From positions 8,340,815 to 8,404,814 of the forward strand of contig OX438742.1 in the NCBI GenBank assembly GCA_949316235.1: a stretch of 64,000 nucleotides of DNA, in the 5' to 3' direction. The translations under genes were made by a program, and so were the position numbers. This DNA is from Oegoconia quadripuncta (lineage: Eukaryota > Arthropoda > Insecta > Lepidoptera > Autostichidae). Below the pieces are notes generated by a model, which was not told where the DNA came from, did not search any database, and saw only the letters and a list, made by a program, of their open reading frames with translations. Numbering within the stretch: position 1 is the stretch's first letter; each line of letters opens with the position of its first letter. Shown here one piece after another: positions 24,161 through 35,158 of this stretch.

Positions 24161-25160
24161 TACCCAATCACATATGTTTGGGATATGTCTCACTCTACTG
24201 TGGTATTTGGGACAAAGTTCGTGGTAAAGGAGATGGACAAAATTGTATGGACCAAAAACTCTGAATCAATTGGAACAAGCTGTATACCAATGAGTTAAAT
24301 ATAATCTGTTCCGTGACTATAATGTATATGTACTAATATCAATGGGGCAATGCCCGCTTCCATGGGGTAAAAGAGTTATTTAAAAAAATAAACTCAAAAA
24401 TCATAATCGACTTGTGTTTTTTATCACTTTTATATAGTAAAACCAGTTAATATATTGTATAAAAAGACAACTGACGCATTGTCGAAGTTACCTGGTGGTA
24501 GGTCTCTTTCTCTTTGCCAGGAGGCCGCCTGGGTGGGTACCACCCTCTTATCTATTTCTGCCGCCAAGCAACAATGCCTGCATTGTTGTGTTCCGGTTTG
24601 AAGGATAAGAGAGCCAGTACAGTACGGGCTAGAGAGGCATCTCCATCGTAGTCCTCAGAGTGACAAATTATCTGTGCCTCCTGTATTTGAGGTCAAATAT
24701 GTTGGCCTTATATCTGGGAGATGCGATTATTATGGGCAAGTAGCAATAACTTTCCATTAGGTGAGCTGCTAGCTCGTTTGTCACTTTTATGTTATATTTT
24801 TTTATTGCAAATTTTCCATGGTTTATCAATTGAATGATTTTATATTATTAATATATGACCTCACAAATCACAAATAACATGGCTCTACGTTGGGTTTTTT
24901 GTCAGTCTCCTTTATGTCTGCATTTTGTGAACTTTGTCGACTACTATCAGCTACTGAAACTTTGTCCTCCTTTGAACCAATCTTTCCACTGCACTGGACG
25001 TTTCACGTCTCACTACTACAACATAAATTATATTGATAGCGTAAGCTTGATGTTAACGTGTCAGAGTCTCTCACCATGTCATACCATGTCTTTGTTTGTA
25101 CTACTTAATTTTGTATAAATTTTGTATTTAAAGTTAATATTATCCCCACACGTCTTTCTC
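24161..25160. other. Intergenic DNA with a SINE-A-like fragment
   Basis: Mixed AT-rich sequence. At 24545-24660 there is GCCGCCAAGCAACAATG, TTGTTGTGTTCCGGTTTGAAGG and GAGAGCCAGT, which resembles the middle of SINE-A but then diverges. An open frame at 24855-25118 shows no recognised family. Confidence 0.45.
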
Positions 25161-25179
25161 CTGAATCACCTTGACACAA

Positions 25180-25370
25180 ACGACAACCATCGTAACGTAG
25201 TGGTTCCGGGTTCGATTTCCAGTAGATACAATCTAGTTTCGGGGAAATTTTTCGTAAAAGAATTATGGGGTGCATGTAAACTTTCTTGCGTCTGGATGTT
25301 CTGGGCAAAGGTCCCGGCTAATAAGGTAATGAGATCAGGTAACGGGTGTGTTTCTGTCATTTATTTTTAA
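25180..25370 (+). mobile_element. Candidate tRNA-headed SINE
   Basis: CGTAACGTAGTGGTTCCGGGTTCGATTTCC looks like a tRNA-derived head with a B box (GGTTCGATTTC). It is followed by a body (GGGGAAATTTTTCG, TCTGGATGTTCTGGGC) and an AT-rich end. Only one copy is in the window, so the call is tentative. Confidence 0.45.
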
Positions 25371-25430
25371 TATAATATTTTTTTCATTAAAAATCATTGC
25401 TATAATTACATTTGTATCATGTGTGGGATT

Positions 25431-26215
25431 TGATACCCTTCAATCTGTCATATGTGTGGGCATATATTGGAACTATTTATATAATATTATATAGGTAATA
25501 ACTACATTCACCAACATAATTTACAGTTTATGATTTGAATATTTATGAATTCACTAGAAAATTCTAGAAGATGGTTACTGTTCTAACCATGTAGTTATTG
25601 TATTGTAGTAAGATATATACTGCATTGATTCTTGGTGTTAGTTCTCTTGTAGGTAACTAAGTAGAAGCATTTTCGGAAAGTTGTCTATGATACCCTTCAA
25701 TCTGTCATTATAACCACATATGTGTGGACATATATTGGAACTATTTATTTAATATTATATAGCAAATAACTATATTCATCATCATCATCATTTACAGTTT
25801 ATGACTTGAATATTTATGAATTCACAAAAAAAAATCTAAAAGATGATTACAGTTCTAACCATGTAGTTATTGTATTGTAGTAAGAGATATATTACAAATA
25901 ATCATATTTTATAAATTTATTCTTGATGTTAGTTCTCTTGTAGGTAACTAAGTAGAATTATTTTCGGAAATTTGACTACGATACCCTTCAATCTGTCATT
26001 ATCCACATATGTGTGGACATATATTGGAACTATTTATATAATATTATATTGGTAATAATTATATGCATCATCCCCATCATTTACAACTTATGGCTTGAAT
26101 ATTTATGAATTCACTAGAAAATTCTAGAATATGATTACAGTTCTAACGATGTAGTATTGTAGTAAGAGATAAATTATTGATGTTAGTTCTCATGTAGATA
26201 AGGTAGAAGAATGTT
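25431..26215 (+). repeat. Three-unit tandem repeat, ~260-290 bp
   Basis: GATACCCTTCAATCTGTCAT starts units at 25431, 25689 and 25979. Shared blocks are TGTGTGGACATATATTGGAA, CTATTTATATAATATTATAT, TTTATGAATTCACTAGAAAA, GTTCTAACCATGTAGTTATT and TGTTAGTTCTC(T/A)TGTAG. The third unit is shortened. Non-coding. Confidence 0.88.
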
Positions 26216-27682
26216 TGGTTGCTTATAACTCATTATCTATTAAATAACATCTACTTCATGTATCTACAGCTAAATATAATAAAGAAATTTCCATTTACCA
26301 CGAACAAAATTAACAATGAAGATGATTGTCCTTCATAGTTATATGATCGAGTTTGTTTCCTTGTTCCTTTTATTCATAAAAATATTCACGAAACGATAAC
26401 TGATTTCAGACGATTACTTTGTATCTACAATTCAGTGAGCGCTGTTTTAAAGTGCTTTTCAATGAAAACTTGATTGATTTTACTTATTATGAGCAAAAAA
26501 CAAAGGTTATTGACAGAAATTTGCTCCTATATTTTTTTTATCGTAACTTTTCTCTCCCAATATTATTTACGCTAAGAAATTTATAGTTGTAATGACGTAG
26601 TAAAAAAATATAGTAAAATTATTATAGTAGATTAGTAAAAAGTAGTAGTAGTATTTAAATCAGTAGGAATTATAAGATGGTATTAATATTTTCATCTACC
26701 GTATTAATGCAGTTTTAAAAATTAACTTCTTTTAGAAAAATACCATCGTCTCATTTCTAATAAAGAGGCACATCCCAATCTAACGTAAGGGGAAACATTT
26801 GCACTCACTTCGACTGGCCAATTACGATTTCCAAGCTAGTCCCATCTTTTCAATTTTGTTATCTCTACAGTTTGTCAACGAGTGTATACTTATATATGAA
26901 ATTAATTTAAACTTCCATTTTATAAAGTTAATTTTAATATTTTGTACAGATATTTGTTATATTTTGTAACTATTTTGTAAATATTTTAGATATGTTTCGT
27001 ATTTTTATTTTACCTATGGGAATAATCTGGTGTTTTCACTTCTATCTCCATGTATAGACGTCATAAGATGAATTGTATTACCTATTTATTCAATAAAGTA
27101 TTTGATGTTAAATTATTGTTTGATTTCATTTCCAATTAACTTTAGTTGCAAGTGCAATCTCTAAGCTGAATTTAGGGAGATGAGCTCTGCTCAAGTATGG
27201 ATCTCACTACTGTAAGTGTTGGGCTGAGGCCATATGTGGGTCACTAACTTCAGGGCCTGTAATAGTTAAATAAATTAAATTAAATTACCAATAAGTGTCA
27301 TAGAACCGATTTATTGGCACATTAGGCTTACACTATAGGTCACTAACCCAATCAACCAAGATATTCTTCCTATTGCGACGTTCACAATTTCACCGTCCGA
27401 AAAACTTTACATCATGATAATGTGATGTTCCACCAGCTACAGGACAGCTTGCAGAGCGACGACTTGAAAGCGATTTGCTCACAGCGATTTCCTACGATCT
27501 TTATCAGGTCATCTGTCCTACGTCGGACGTCCAACGCTCTACTCGAGAAATTTAATGCCCTACCGGCCATCGGTTTTTTGAGCTATGTGCCCAGCACACT
27601 GCTACTTAATCCAAATAAATTAACTGGGGAATTAGATTTCTACATTAACTACACAAGAATTAGAGTTTACACTACGCGCCGG
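26216..27682. other. AT-rich intergenic DNA, nothing recognised
   Basis: No supported gene. An open frame at 27422-27691 shows no family I know, and its end runs into a LINE fragment. A TAG/TAA-rich AT tract lies at 26590-26680. Confidence 0.45.
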
Positions 27683-27770
27683 CAAGCATAACGCAGGACG
27701 CCCACTCACATGGCGGACGGACGACCTGATGGAGGTCACAGGAAGTTGGTTGATGCAGGCCGCCTCACGT
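27683..27770 (+). mobile_element. LINE 3' coding fragment (GRPxTxWxDDL)
   Basis: The frame reads GRPLTWRTDDLMEVTGSWLM, QAAS, matching the C-terminal end of lepidopteran LINE reverse transcriptases (consensus near GRPPTRWTDDLVKVAG, WMQAA). The usual GEAYVQQW end is missing here; a second copy of the same end is found at 28300. Confidence 0.7.
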
Positions 27771-27883
27771 TTCAACATTCCTGATACGATAGCTGGTTGC
27801 GTGGCTTTGAGGGTTCTTATGAGGCTCGCAGTGAGAGACCACATTTCAGTGATATAAATCATCAATGGAAACAAACAACGTGA

Positions 27884-28265
27884 TATAAAGGATGAACTTG
27901 AATTCGTGTGATTCTCCATTAACTGGTGATGCCACTCTTGATTACGAACAACTTTCTCCAAGGCACCAAAGTGGAATTTGATCAAAAAAATTTCGATTAC
28001 CCATACAATTTTTTTTATGGAAGTCAAACAATTTTCAGCTGGTGACTTCACTCCTGATTACGAACAACCTTCCACTAGGAACCATAGCAGAATTACGCCA
28101 AAAATTATAGGACTTGTAAGCTGGTTTCAAAATAGTTTACTTTGCGTGGGTATTTGATAAAATTTTTCCGAATTCGGCTACGGTTCCTTGGGGAAAGTTG
28201 TTCGTAATCAGGAATGGAATCACCAGCAAACAGGAATTACAAGTATTCAAATTCACCCTGTATAT
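27884..28265. mobile_element. Foldback/MITE with ~75 bp terminal inverted repeats
   Basis: The left arm has ATTCTCCATTAACTGGTGATG, TTGATTACGAACAACTTTCT and CCAAGG. The right arm, at 28180-28265, is its reverse complement (CCTTGGGGAAAGTTGTTCGT, AATCAGGAATGGAATCACCA) and ends CACCCTGTATA. It lies between two LINE tails. Confidence 0.7.
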
Positions 28266-28299
28266 CAATTGTCATTATTATTTGGAGCCCATACTGTCC

Positions 28300-28424
28300 T
28301 ACGACCTGATGAATGTCGCGGGACGTCGCTGAATGCAGGCCGCTTAAAACCGGCCGTCCTGGAAATATATAGGGGAGGCCTATATTCAGCAGTGGATGTC
28401 CTATAGCTGATATGATGGTGATGA
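28300..28424 (+). mobile_element. LINE 3' end (GEAYIQQW tail)
   Basis: In one frame it reads DLMNVAGRR-stop-MQAA-stop-NRPSWKYIGEAYIQQWMSYS, then a GATGGTGATGAT tail. This is the C-terminus and short 3' repeat of an RTE-like lepidopteran LINE. Two in-frame stops show it is dead. Confidence 0.8.
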
Positions 28425-28537
28425 TTTTATTTATGCAGACCAGGTCAGTGCTTGGTGACAATCTCACTGATGTTAAGTGAAGATGAGACCGAAGATGAAA
28501 GCGTGCTTGCTTTCTAGCTCGTTGTCAAACCTTGAAG

Positions 28538-29013
28538 TAGTGTTGTTACAAGCGATAGTTCAGTTATTGATAATTGACCTTGACAAAACAGTCGATAGCG
28601 CTGATAGTCCTATCGAAATTATCGATAGTATCGATAGAGAAAATTAGGCGACACTATTGAATTTTGTCCATACTATAGCTAGCATTACGGCAAAATAGCA
28701 GATACTATCGATACAATCTACGATCTATCGACGCGTTTCGATAGTATCGATAGTATTGCTTTAGTAACTATCAAGGTATTATCGATACTATCGACTGGGA
28801 ATAAAACGACACCTAATTTGCACGGTAGCTCGTTATTACTTATAACATGTCATATTAGTATCGATAGGATATTTTATGTGTCGATACTATATAATATCGA
28901 TAGTATTGTCACGGGTCGATAGTTTGGATAGGACTATCGATAGTATCACAATTTTCATGACCACGATAATATCACGAAATTATCGATAGACTATCGCTAT
29001 CGCAACAACACTA
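28538..29013. mobile_element. hAT-type MITE with nine TATCGATA octamers
   Basis: A 476 bp element with perfect 8 bp direct repeats CCTTGAAG at 28530-28537 and 29014-29021. Terminal inverted repeats begin TAGTGTTGTT and share AGCGATAGT after a short gap. There is no coding capacity. The interior has the self-complementary octamer TATCGATA at 28620, 28629, 28706, 28745, 28780, 28859, 28895, 28935 and 28981, plus many GATAGT/TATCG half sites. The 8 bp duplication and TAGTG ends point to the hAT superfamily, moved in trans. Confidence 0.88.
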
Positions 29014-29021
29014 CCTTGAAG

Positions 29022-29560
29022 TTGGACCTTTGGGCTTCTGTCAAAGACCAAATCTGAGCGCTACAGATGAGCATGGGGAGAATGTGTCATGTCCATGAGT
29101 TTGCCCTTTATTGACAGTAAGGTATCAGTTACGATAGAATAATCGATTAATAGATTATTTGTCAATCCTAATATACCGGATGAGTTTTTTACCGTAATTG
29201 ACGCTCGATCGCTTTATTCGATGATGGTATGAAAACAAAAACTACCTATGTCAATACCTCCTATTTCACTTACCTGATATGCCCAATATTTTTGCTTACG
29301 GTAAAACACTCATGCGGTATAACTCGATAATGCAACAAAAATTCACTGTTGGAGCAATTAATTTAAATGTCCACCTCATCGTTGACTGGACACCTCACAG
29401 CGGTAAACCACAGCCTGCCACCGAGAACGGGAATAATTAATAAGTAAGTTGGCATACTATTACAAAGTAAGTGTCAGGTTACACGTCAGAATACGGTTAC
29501 ATAATACAAAGTTCACAGTAGATGTGCGTTTGCTTTATACCTCATTTGTAAGCATTATCT
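29022..29560. other. Intergenic DNA, nothing recognised
   Basis: Mixed unique-looking sequence after the hAT-type MITE. No supported coding frame or repeat end. A shared stretch GGATGAGTTTTTTACCGTAA...TATTTCACTTACCTGATAT at 29176-29280 has a close relative, in inverse, at 52090-52160, so it is part of a dispersed repeat. Confidence 0.45.
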
Positions 29561-29629
29561 GATTGTCTTGCTAAACCCGAGAAAATTATTATTCACTCCG
29601 GTTACTCCGGTTGTCTGGGTTAGTCTGGT

Positions 29630-29800
29630 TTCACTTCTTTTGAAATCAATGGTTGTGGATTCGAATTCCGCTAAGAGTAAATGTTATAAAAATATTTATA
29701 TACATTATCATCATTTATGTAGTGTCCATAGTATCTGTATGTATGTATTGCTTAATTTGGAAGTAGATGATTGGCATAGAAAAAGTAAGTCAAGTCCGAC
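29630..29800 (+). mobile_element. SINE-B, diverged copy
   Basis: GAAATCAATGGTTGTGGATTCGAATTCCGCTAAGAGTAAATG parallels the head and B box of SINE-B, and AAGTAGATGATTGGCATAG parallels its tail (GGACTAGATGATTGGTGTAA). Diverged, with a middle deletion. Confidence 0.55.
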
Positions 29801-29884
29801 TCCGTCTGGATAATAGTTTAACCTCGCTCGGACGCGTAGGACTGTCCTTATCTCTTTCATTATGACATTTGACCAAATGCTTTA

Positions 29885-30062
29885 CGCATGCCGCCTGGGG
29901 TTCGGAAGGAATACCCACTAAACCCCGCGGCTACCTTCATCGGCGGTAGGGAGGACCTGGGCTCTCAACAGCGGCTTCCAGAGACCCCCTTCCTCCGCCC
30001 TGCCCCCACCCGGGGAGGAGAGTTCCCGGAGGGCGCACTAGCCGAGTGCCTCAAACCACGAG
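29885..30062 (+). mobile_element. GC-rich fragment of a dispersed element
   Basis: A GC-rich block with GGCGGTAGGGAGGACCTGGG, TCTCAACAGCGGCTTCCAGA and GACCCCCTTCCTCCGCCC, open across 29888-30127. It resembles 5' coding segments of lepidopteran LINEs, but I cannot assign a clade. A block of like composition is at 59740-59897. Confidence 0.45.
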
Positions 30063-30658
30063 AATTTTTGCAACTTATGTTGAGGCAAGGTAAAATAAAG
30101 AATAACGAATGCCGTCAAATGCAATAAAAGAATAATTCAAAAATAAAATCAGCAAAAATTTATGCCAGATAATACCTGTTTGTCAATTCGTTCTAGCGCA
30201 CATCATAGGTACTCATGCGGTCATTTCTATCTGAAAACTGTGGTTTTTTGAAGAAAGTTGTATTCCGTTCTGATACAGCCCATATCTATGGGGGGAAACG
30301 TCTCATGAAAACTATCGCTAAATAAACTACTGAACTGAACGTTACAATATCTATTCCGACATCTTCTTTAATGCCAAGGTGAGTGCTTAATCACACACCT
30401 GATCTTAAGTTAAGACCGAAGTTGGAAGCGTCCTCACATGATACCAACTTGGAGGACTAACTGTCATATTTCAAGCAGCCGAGATACAATAACGAGATCC
30501 CGAATTCCCATATTTGGGCCTAATTTATCGATGAAGCTACCGATTTGTTAGAAGACATTTTTCGAAAAAACGTCTTTTATATTATATTACAATAAGAAAG
30601 CTCAAGGTCACGCAACGAGCTATTGAGAGGGCGATACTCGGCGTTTCACTACGTGATA

Positions 30659-30878
30659 TTTTTTTTTATGCACGACAGGTTCGTATTTGACCTCAATCAC
30701 ACCTGATGTTAAGTGAAGATGAGGTCGAAGGTGGAAGTGTACTGACCCGGAAACCCCAACACATTTGGGGGACTGGCTATCTTATCTCTGACAACCGGAA
30801 CACAACACTGCTATTAAAATTGCTTTGGCGGCAGATTTGATGAGATGGTGGTTGTTAGCCAGGCGGACATTTAAAATT
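30659..30878 (-). mobile_element. SINE-A, head-truncated
   Basis: Reverse complement of SINE-A from its A tail (read as T run) through CACACCTGATGTTAAG, GTACTGACCCGGAAACCCC, GACAACCGGAACACAACA to AGCCAGGCGGACATTTAAAA. It lacks the tRNA-like head. Confidence 0.85.
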
Positions 30879-30949
30879 AATTGAATCAGGAATGTAGAAA
30901 TCCCTAAACGAATAAAGTCACTAATATAGCCTAGCGGATTAGTTAGTAA

Positions 30950-31075
30950 GTGGTCCACTCACAAGGTGGACGAGGGACATCGCTGGATACACAGGCCGCT
31001 TCTAACCGGTCACTCTGGAATCCTATGGGGGAGGCGTATGTTCAGCAGTGGACTTCCGGATGATTTTTTTATTCA
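30950..31075 (+). mobile_element. LINE 3' end fragment
   Basis: AAGGTGGACGAGGGACATCG, CTGGATACACAGGCCGCTTC, GGAATCCTATGGGGGAGGCG and GTTCAGCAGTGGACTTCC match the same RTE-like LINE tail as 28300-28424, with frameshifts. Confidence 0.7.
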
Positions 31076-31121
31076 GAACAGGTCAGGATCATCATCATAA
31101 TGATGATGAATGATCATCATT

Positions 31122-31222
31122 CCGACTCTTTGAAAAGATGGCCAGTATACCAATATTTTTAATGCACCACGATTTATCACTTGACCTCAATTACCCTTGA
31201 TGTTAAGTGAAGATGATACCGA
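31122..31222. repeat. Left arm of an inverted SINE-junction duplication
   Basis: The ~100 bp from CCGACTCTTTGAAAAGATGG to AAGTGAAGATGATACCGAC is the near-exact reverse complement of 31763-31864. It is itself a junction of two SINE-A pieces in opposite orientation around ATACCAATATTTTTAATGCA. Confidence 0.8.
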
Positions 31223-31502
31223 CTGTCTACGCCAAGAATGGCAGTAATCGAACGCACTCGCTGTACCCGCGCGTACCCCTCCTGCGCCGCCTGGCGGCCA
31301 TCTTAACACAAAGAAATGGTTAGAACCAGACGCTGTTCCTAATTTGATTTTTATTATTAATTAAGCTTAAAAGGAAAACCAATATTATAATATACAATAC
31401 TATAATTAATTGGTGTAGTTATTGGAGAAAGAAATTAACTGTAACAAGAAAATCTCAACACCGAGGATGAAAACGCGCTTCCCGGAACCCGCAACTTATA
31501 AC

Positions 31503-31832
31503 TGTGTTGGTATAGCTTAACGTCAGCAACTTGAGTTTGCGAATCGGAGATCGCGGGATAGATTCCCAGCGGGGTACATTGTCTCAATTTGGTTGGAGGT
31601 AGGGCATTTTAAATGTCCGCTTGCATAGCTAGCCACACCACCTTCTTATCCAATTCTACCGCCAGACATCAATGTTAATAACATTGTTGTTTTCCGGTAG
31701 TTAGATATAAGATCGCCAGTCCCCCAAATAAGAAGGGGTTTCCGGATCAGTACGCTTCTACCTTCGGCCTCATCTTCACTTAACATCAGGTGTGATTGAA
31801 GTCAAGTGATAAATCGTGGTGCATTAAAAATA
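31503..31832 (+). mobile_element. SINE-A, near full length, diverged
   Basis: The tRNA-like head (CGGAGATCGCGGGATAGATTCCCAGCGGGGTAC), the GGTTGGAGGTAGGGCATTTTAAATGTCCGC body and the TTAACATCAGGTGTGATTGA tail are all present, with an A-rich end. A reversed SINE-A fragment (CGGAACACAACAATGCTATT) follows at 31861-31910. Confidence 0.75.
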
Positions 31833-31864
31833 TTGGTATACTGGCCATCTTTTCGAACAGTCGG
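31763..31864. repeat. Right arm of the inverted SINE-junction duplication
   Basis: Reverse complement of 31122-31222 across about 100 bp, with only a few mismatches. The two arms are about 540 bp apart. Because both arms cross the same SINE-SINE junction, one must be a copy of the other. Confidence 0.8.
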
Positions 31865-32249
31865 AACACAACAATGCTATTAAGATTACTGCTTGGTTGT
31901 AGTAGATGTGATGTCGATATATGTCGAATAACAAAATATTCATTATTGTACAGCATCACTAAATAAAGTACATACGTATCCATAGGCTATTAAAAAAATA
32001 TAGAAATCCGACTACGATTATACTTGCATAACTTTATAGAAGCAAAACATCACGAAATAATTAAATTATCTTAGGCTAGAGCCGTAGGCAATCACGAATT
32101 GATCGAAGGGTAGGGCAGTACACAAGTCTCAGAAAAATATTAGGTACATCCGAGGAACCGTACAGAATCCTCCGACACCTTTTTAAATCCATTCAGCTAT
32201 TTCATTTTGTATTGAATTTTTTATAAGTTTTTATTGGATTACTAATTTT

Positions 32250-32830
32250 TGGGCAAACAACGTTTCCCAAAGTATCACATGCCAAAGCATGTTTCCCAAA
32301 TTTTCATTTGGCAAAACAACTTTTCGCAATTTTACAGTTAGCAATACTATTTTCGGCCATTTACATGGCAATGTTTCATTTTACCAAGTATTATGTAGTC
32401 AAATAATCTATTCCGGCGCTTCGACGGCCGTTGCCGCGGCACGCTCGCTTCGCTCGCTCGGTTCGCGCTCTGTTGGGCTCATAGTTCTAACTTAACCTAA
32501 CCCACTTCTCTAGCAGTTCTAATCTAGCATACGTAACCTATATGAAATTAATTTCAGACTTTTCATATTTTTACAATTTATCACCCATATTAAAGTGAAA
32601 ATTTGAATGAACTTATTTTTGAAATATAATTTTTTACAAAATAAAGCATTTGCTTAATTAACACTTGAGCAAGCAAAAATTTGCCTAATTAATAATTGAC
32701 CAAGTGATTAAAATGCGAAATATAAATTTGCTAAAGATTCTTTTGGGAAATGAAACTAGTGCGATAAGTTTTGCGGGAAGTAAAATTTGACGAAAAATAT
32801 TTTGCCAAATGAAGGATACCGTTTTTATTA
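32250..32830. repeat. Word-array element (CCCAAA / GGCAAA motifs)
   Basis: The left half (32250-32400) repeats 14-16 bp words of the form (C/G)CCAAA...TTT: GGGCAAACAACGTTT, CCCAAAGTATCACATG, CCCAAATTTTCATTTG, GCAAAACAACTTTT, CGCAATTTTACAGTTA. The right half (32640-32830) has the reverse sense (TTTTGGGAAATGAAAC, TTTTGCGGGAAGTAAAA, TTTTGCCAAATGAAG). Between them is CCGCGGCACGCTCGCTTCGC, TCGCTCGGTTCGCG and CTTAACCTAACCC, a common moth repeat core. Confidence 0.6.
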
Positions 32831-32939
32831 CTATTCTGTATCCTAGATGCATCACAATCTCCATCATTAATTCAAGGAGACCTAGTTTGTCTTCTCTTTT
32901 GTTGGTATAAGTATTAGGCAAACTATCTAGACAGAATTA

Positions 32940-33182
32940 ATGGAACACATTCTGGAGAACACACTTCGAAGAGAACAGGCTCCTACAATAATAACAACCT
33001 TGAACATAACAGCTAACGCTCCGGATTACTTCCAACCGATGATTGTTGACAGATTTGAAGGTGGCCCATTTGCAACAGACCATGTATTACAGGAAACGAA
33101 TTGGATAATTACTTACGTATTTTTTACGCCGAATATCCATGACATGTTTCGGTTCCTTATTTATTTTCGTAAAAATCAATAA
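32940..33182 (+). other. Unrecognised open frame, 80 codons
   Basis: An open frame from ATG 32940 to TAA with mixed composition (about 40 percent GC at its 5' half) and the motif DRFEGGPFATDHVLQETN. I do not recognise a family, and there is no clear splice or poly(A) context. It might be a domesticated or transposon-derived scrap, or chance. Confidence 0.25.
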
Positions 33183-33629
33183 TACGTTCGTTAATCTGTA
33201 GCATATCTATTACATAAAGATACAATTACTATCAATACATGTGTATACCTGTTAAAGGCTATTACAAAATTTATATCTGGATGATAAGAAAGCGTGGACA
33301 TGAACCGCTTGGCAATATCCAGTATTTTATAATTGTTAAATATATATTGTCGAATCATAAATTTAATAATTGTTCAAATTGTATATCTATTGACTTAATA
33401 AAAAAGTTTCCTGCTCGTTCTTCTCTGGACTGCCTAGTGAATGAGCGATAACTGTATGTCATGACGATTTCAAATGTTATTCTTATAACTTACGAAATTT
33501 TTTTTTTTTCATTTGATTTGATTTGAATAATTTTTGACTGTGTATATTTTCAAGTTGTGTATAATAAATAATTTTTCTTCTTCAATATTATGACAATAGT
33601 CTAAAAAAAATATTTTTTCTATTTCAGAA

Positions 33630-34022
<393 letters not shown>

Positions 34023-35158
34023 AAATGAATGAATGCATGAATGAATCATTGGATTGTTTATTCATTGTTGTTTTGAACTGACGGATTTTTGAATTGCATA
34101 TTTAATGCATAATTGAATCAATGGATAATTGAGTTGTTGACTTATTGAATTAGATATAATAGAATTAGGCTAAATTGAATGGACTCAGTGTTAATTATGT
34201 TTATAAAGTATTGACAATGTTGAATAATTTAAAAAATCTGAATACATTCATGTGTGATAGTCACACTAGTGGTGACTAAAAGAACCGACTTGGTAGTCGG
34301 TTAAAAACAAAACCTAGCATCCACGGCTTAGGCGATTCGATAGACATCTCATTAAAATCCATCTAGCCTTGGGAATGCTTGGAGGGTAAAAAAAGTTCCC
34401 ACATACTTACATACCCAGATGCGCATTAAACATATAACATATCTATGCAGTCGCTTAGACGGGTAATAAAAATAAGGGCGATTAAATCCAAGAAGCCGAG
34501 CCCCGCATGACGATTCTCTGTATTAGCAAATGCGCATAAACCTTGTTAGCTTCACAAAGGCGCGTTGTATTCAAAGGTGGTCTCGTTTGTGCGATTGTAG
34601 CAAACACTGCTATAATAGTGACACTGCAACTCGTACTAATATACAATATGTGCCTTGTTATCCGAGGTTGGAACCTACTAACTAGATGTGCTGTATGTAA
34701 TAAGGGTATTATTGGTTCACAAGGGGCGGTCAGAGTCTTATGAAATAGGGTTAAAAAGTAAGAATACGCGCGACCCGTCGCCGAAGGAACGCCTTGAACT
34801 ATTTTATATAAAAAACTAACCATTTCGCGCCACTTTTGTGCCCCAGCTCTGTAACTGTTTGACATAAGTATATGTAAAATTTTACACAGATAATAAATCC
34901 TGAGACGTGCCCTCTTATAATACTGATGGCACTCACTGACGGGTGCCTTAATTAGCTTTTCTATTTTAAGTCTGCTAGCTCAGTGACTAACAGATAATCA
35001 AACCATTAGACTAATTCCAGTATCTACTGGAAGTGGCCTTAAACTTCTCTACCTAAAATTTGGTATATTCTAAGTAACTTATGCGCACATAAAGAAAAAC
35101 GTCAGTTGTTGGAAAAACATGAACATCCTCAATTTTTTTACATAACTATTATTAATTT
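34023..35158. other. Intergenic DNA with an unrecognised 127-codon frame
   Basis: Contains ATGAATGAATCATTGGATTG-type short words near 34030-34150. A minus-strand open frame at 34482-34865 has no recognised family; its part near 34760-34800 (AGGCGTTCCTTCGGCGACGG on the minus strand) looks like dispersed-repeat sequence. Confidence 0.35.

Noticed and set aside
27632..28051. 139-codon minus-strand open frame
   Set aside because: It is antisense to a LINE end and to the left arm of a MITE; no independent support.
34482..34865. 127-codon minus-strand open frame as a gene
   Set aside because: No recognised domain, no splice or poly(A) support, and part of it looks like dispersed-repeat sequence. 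Kept only as a note.
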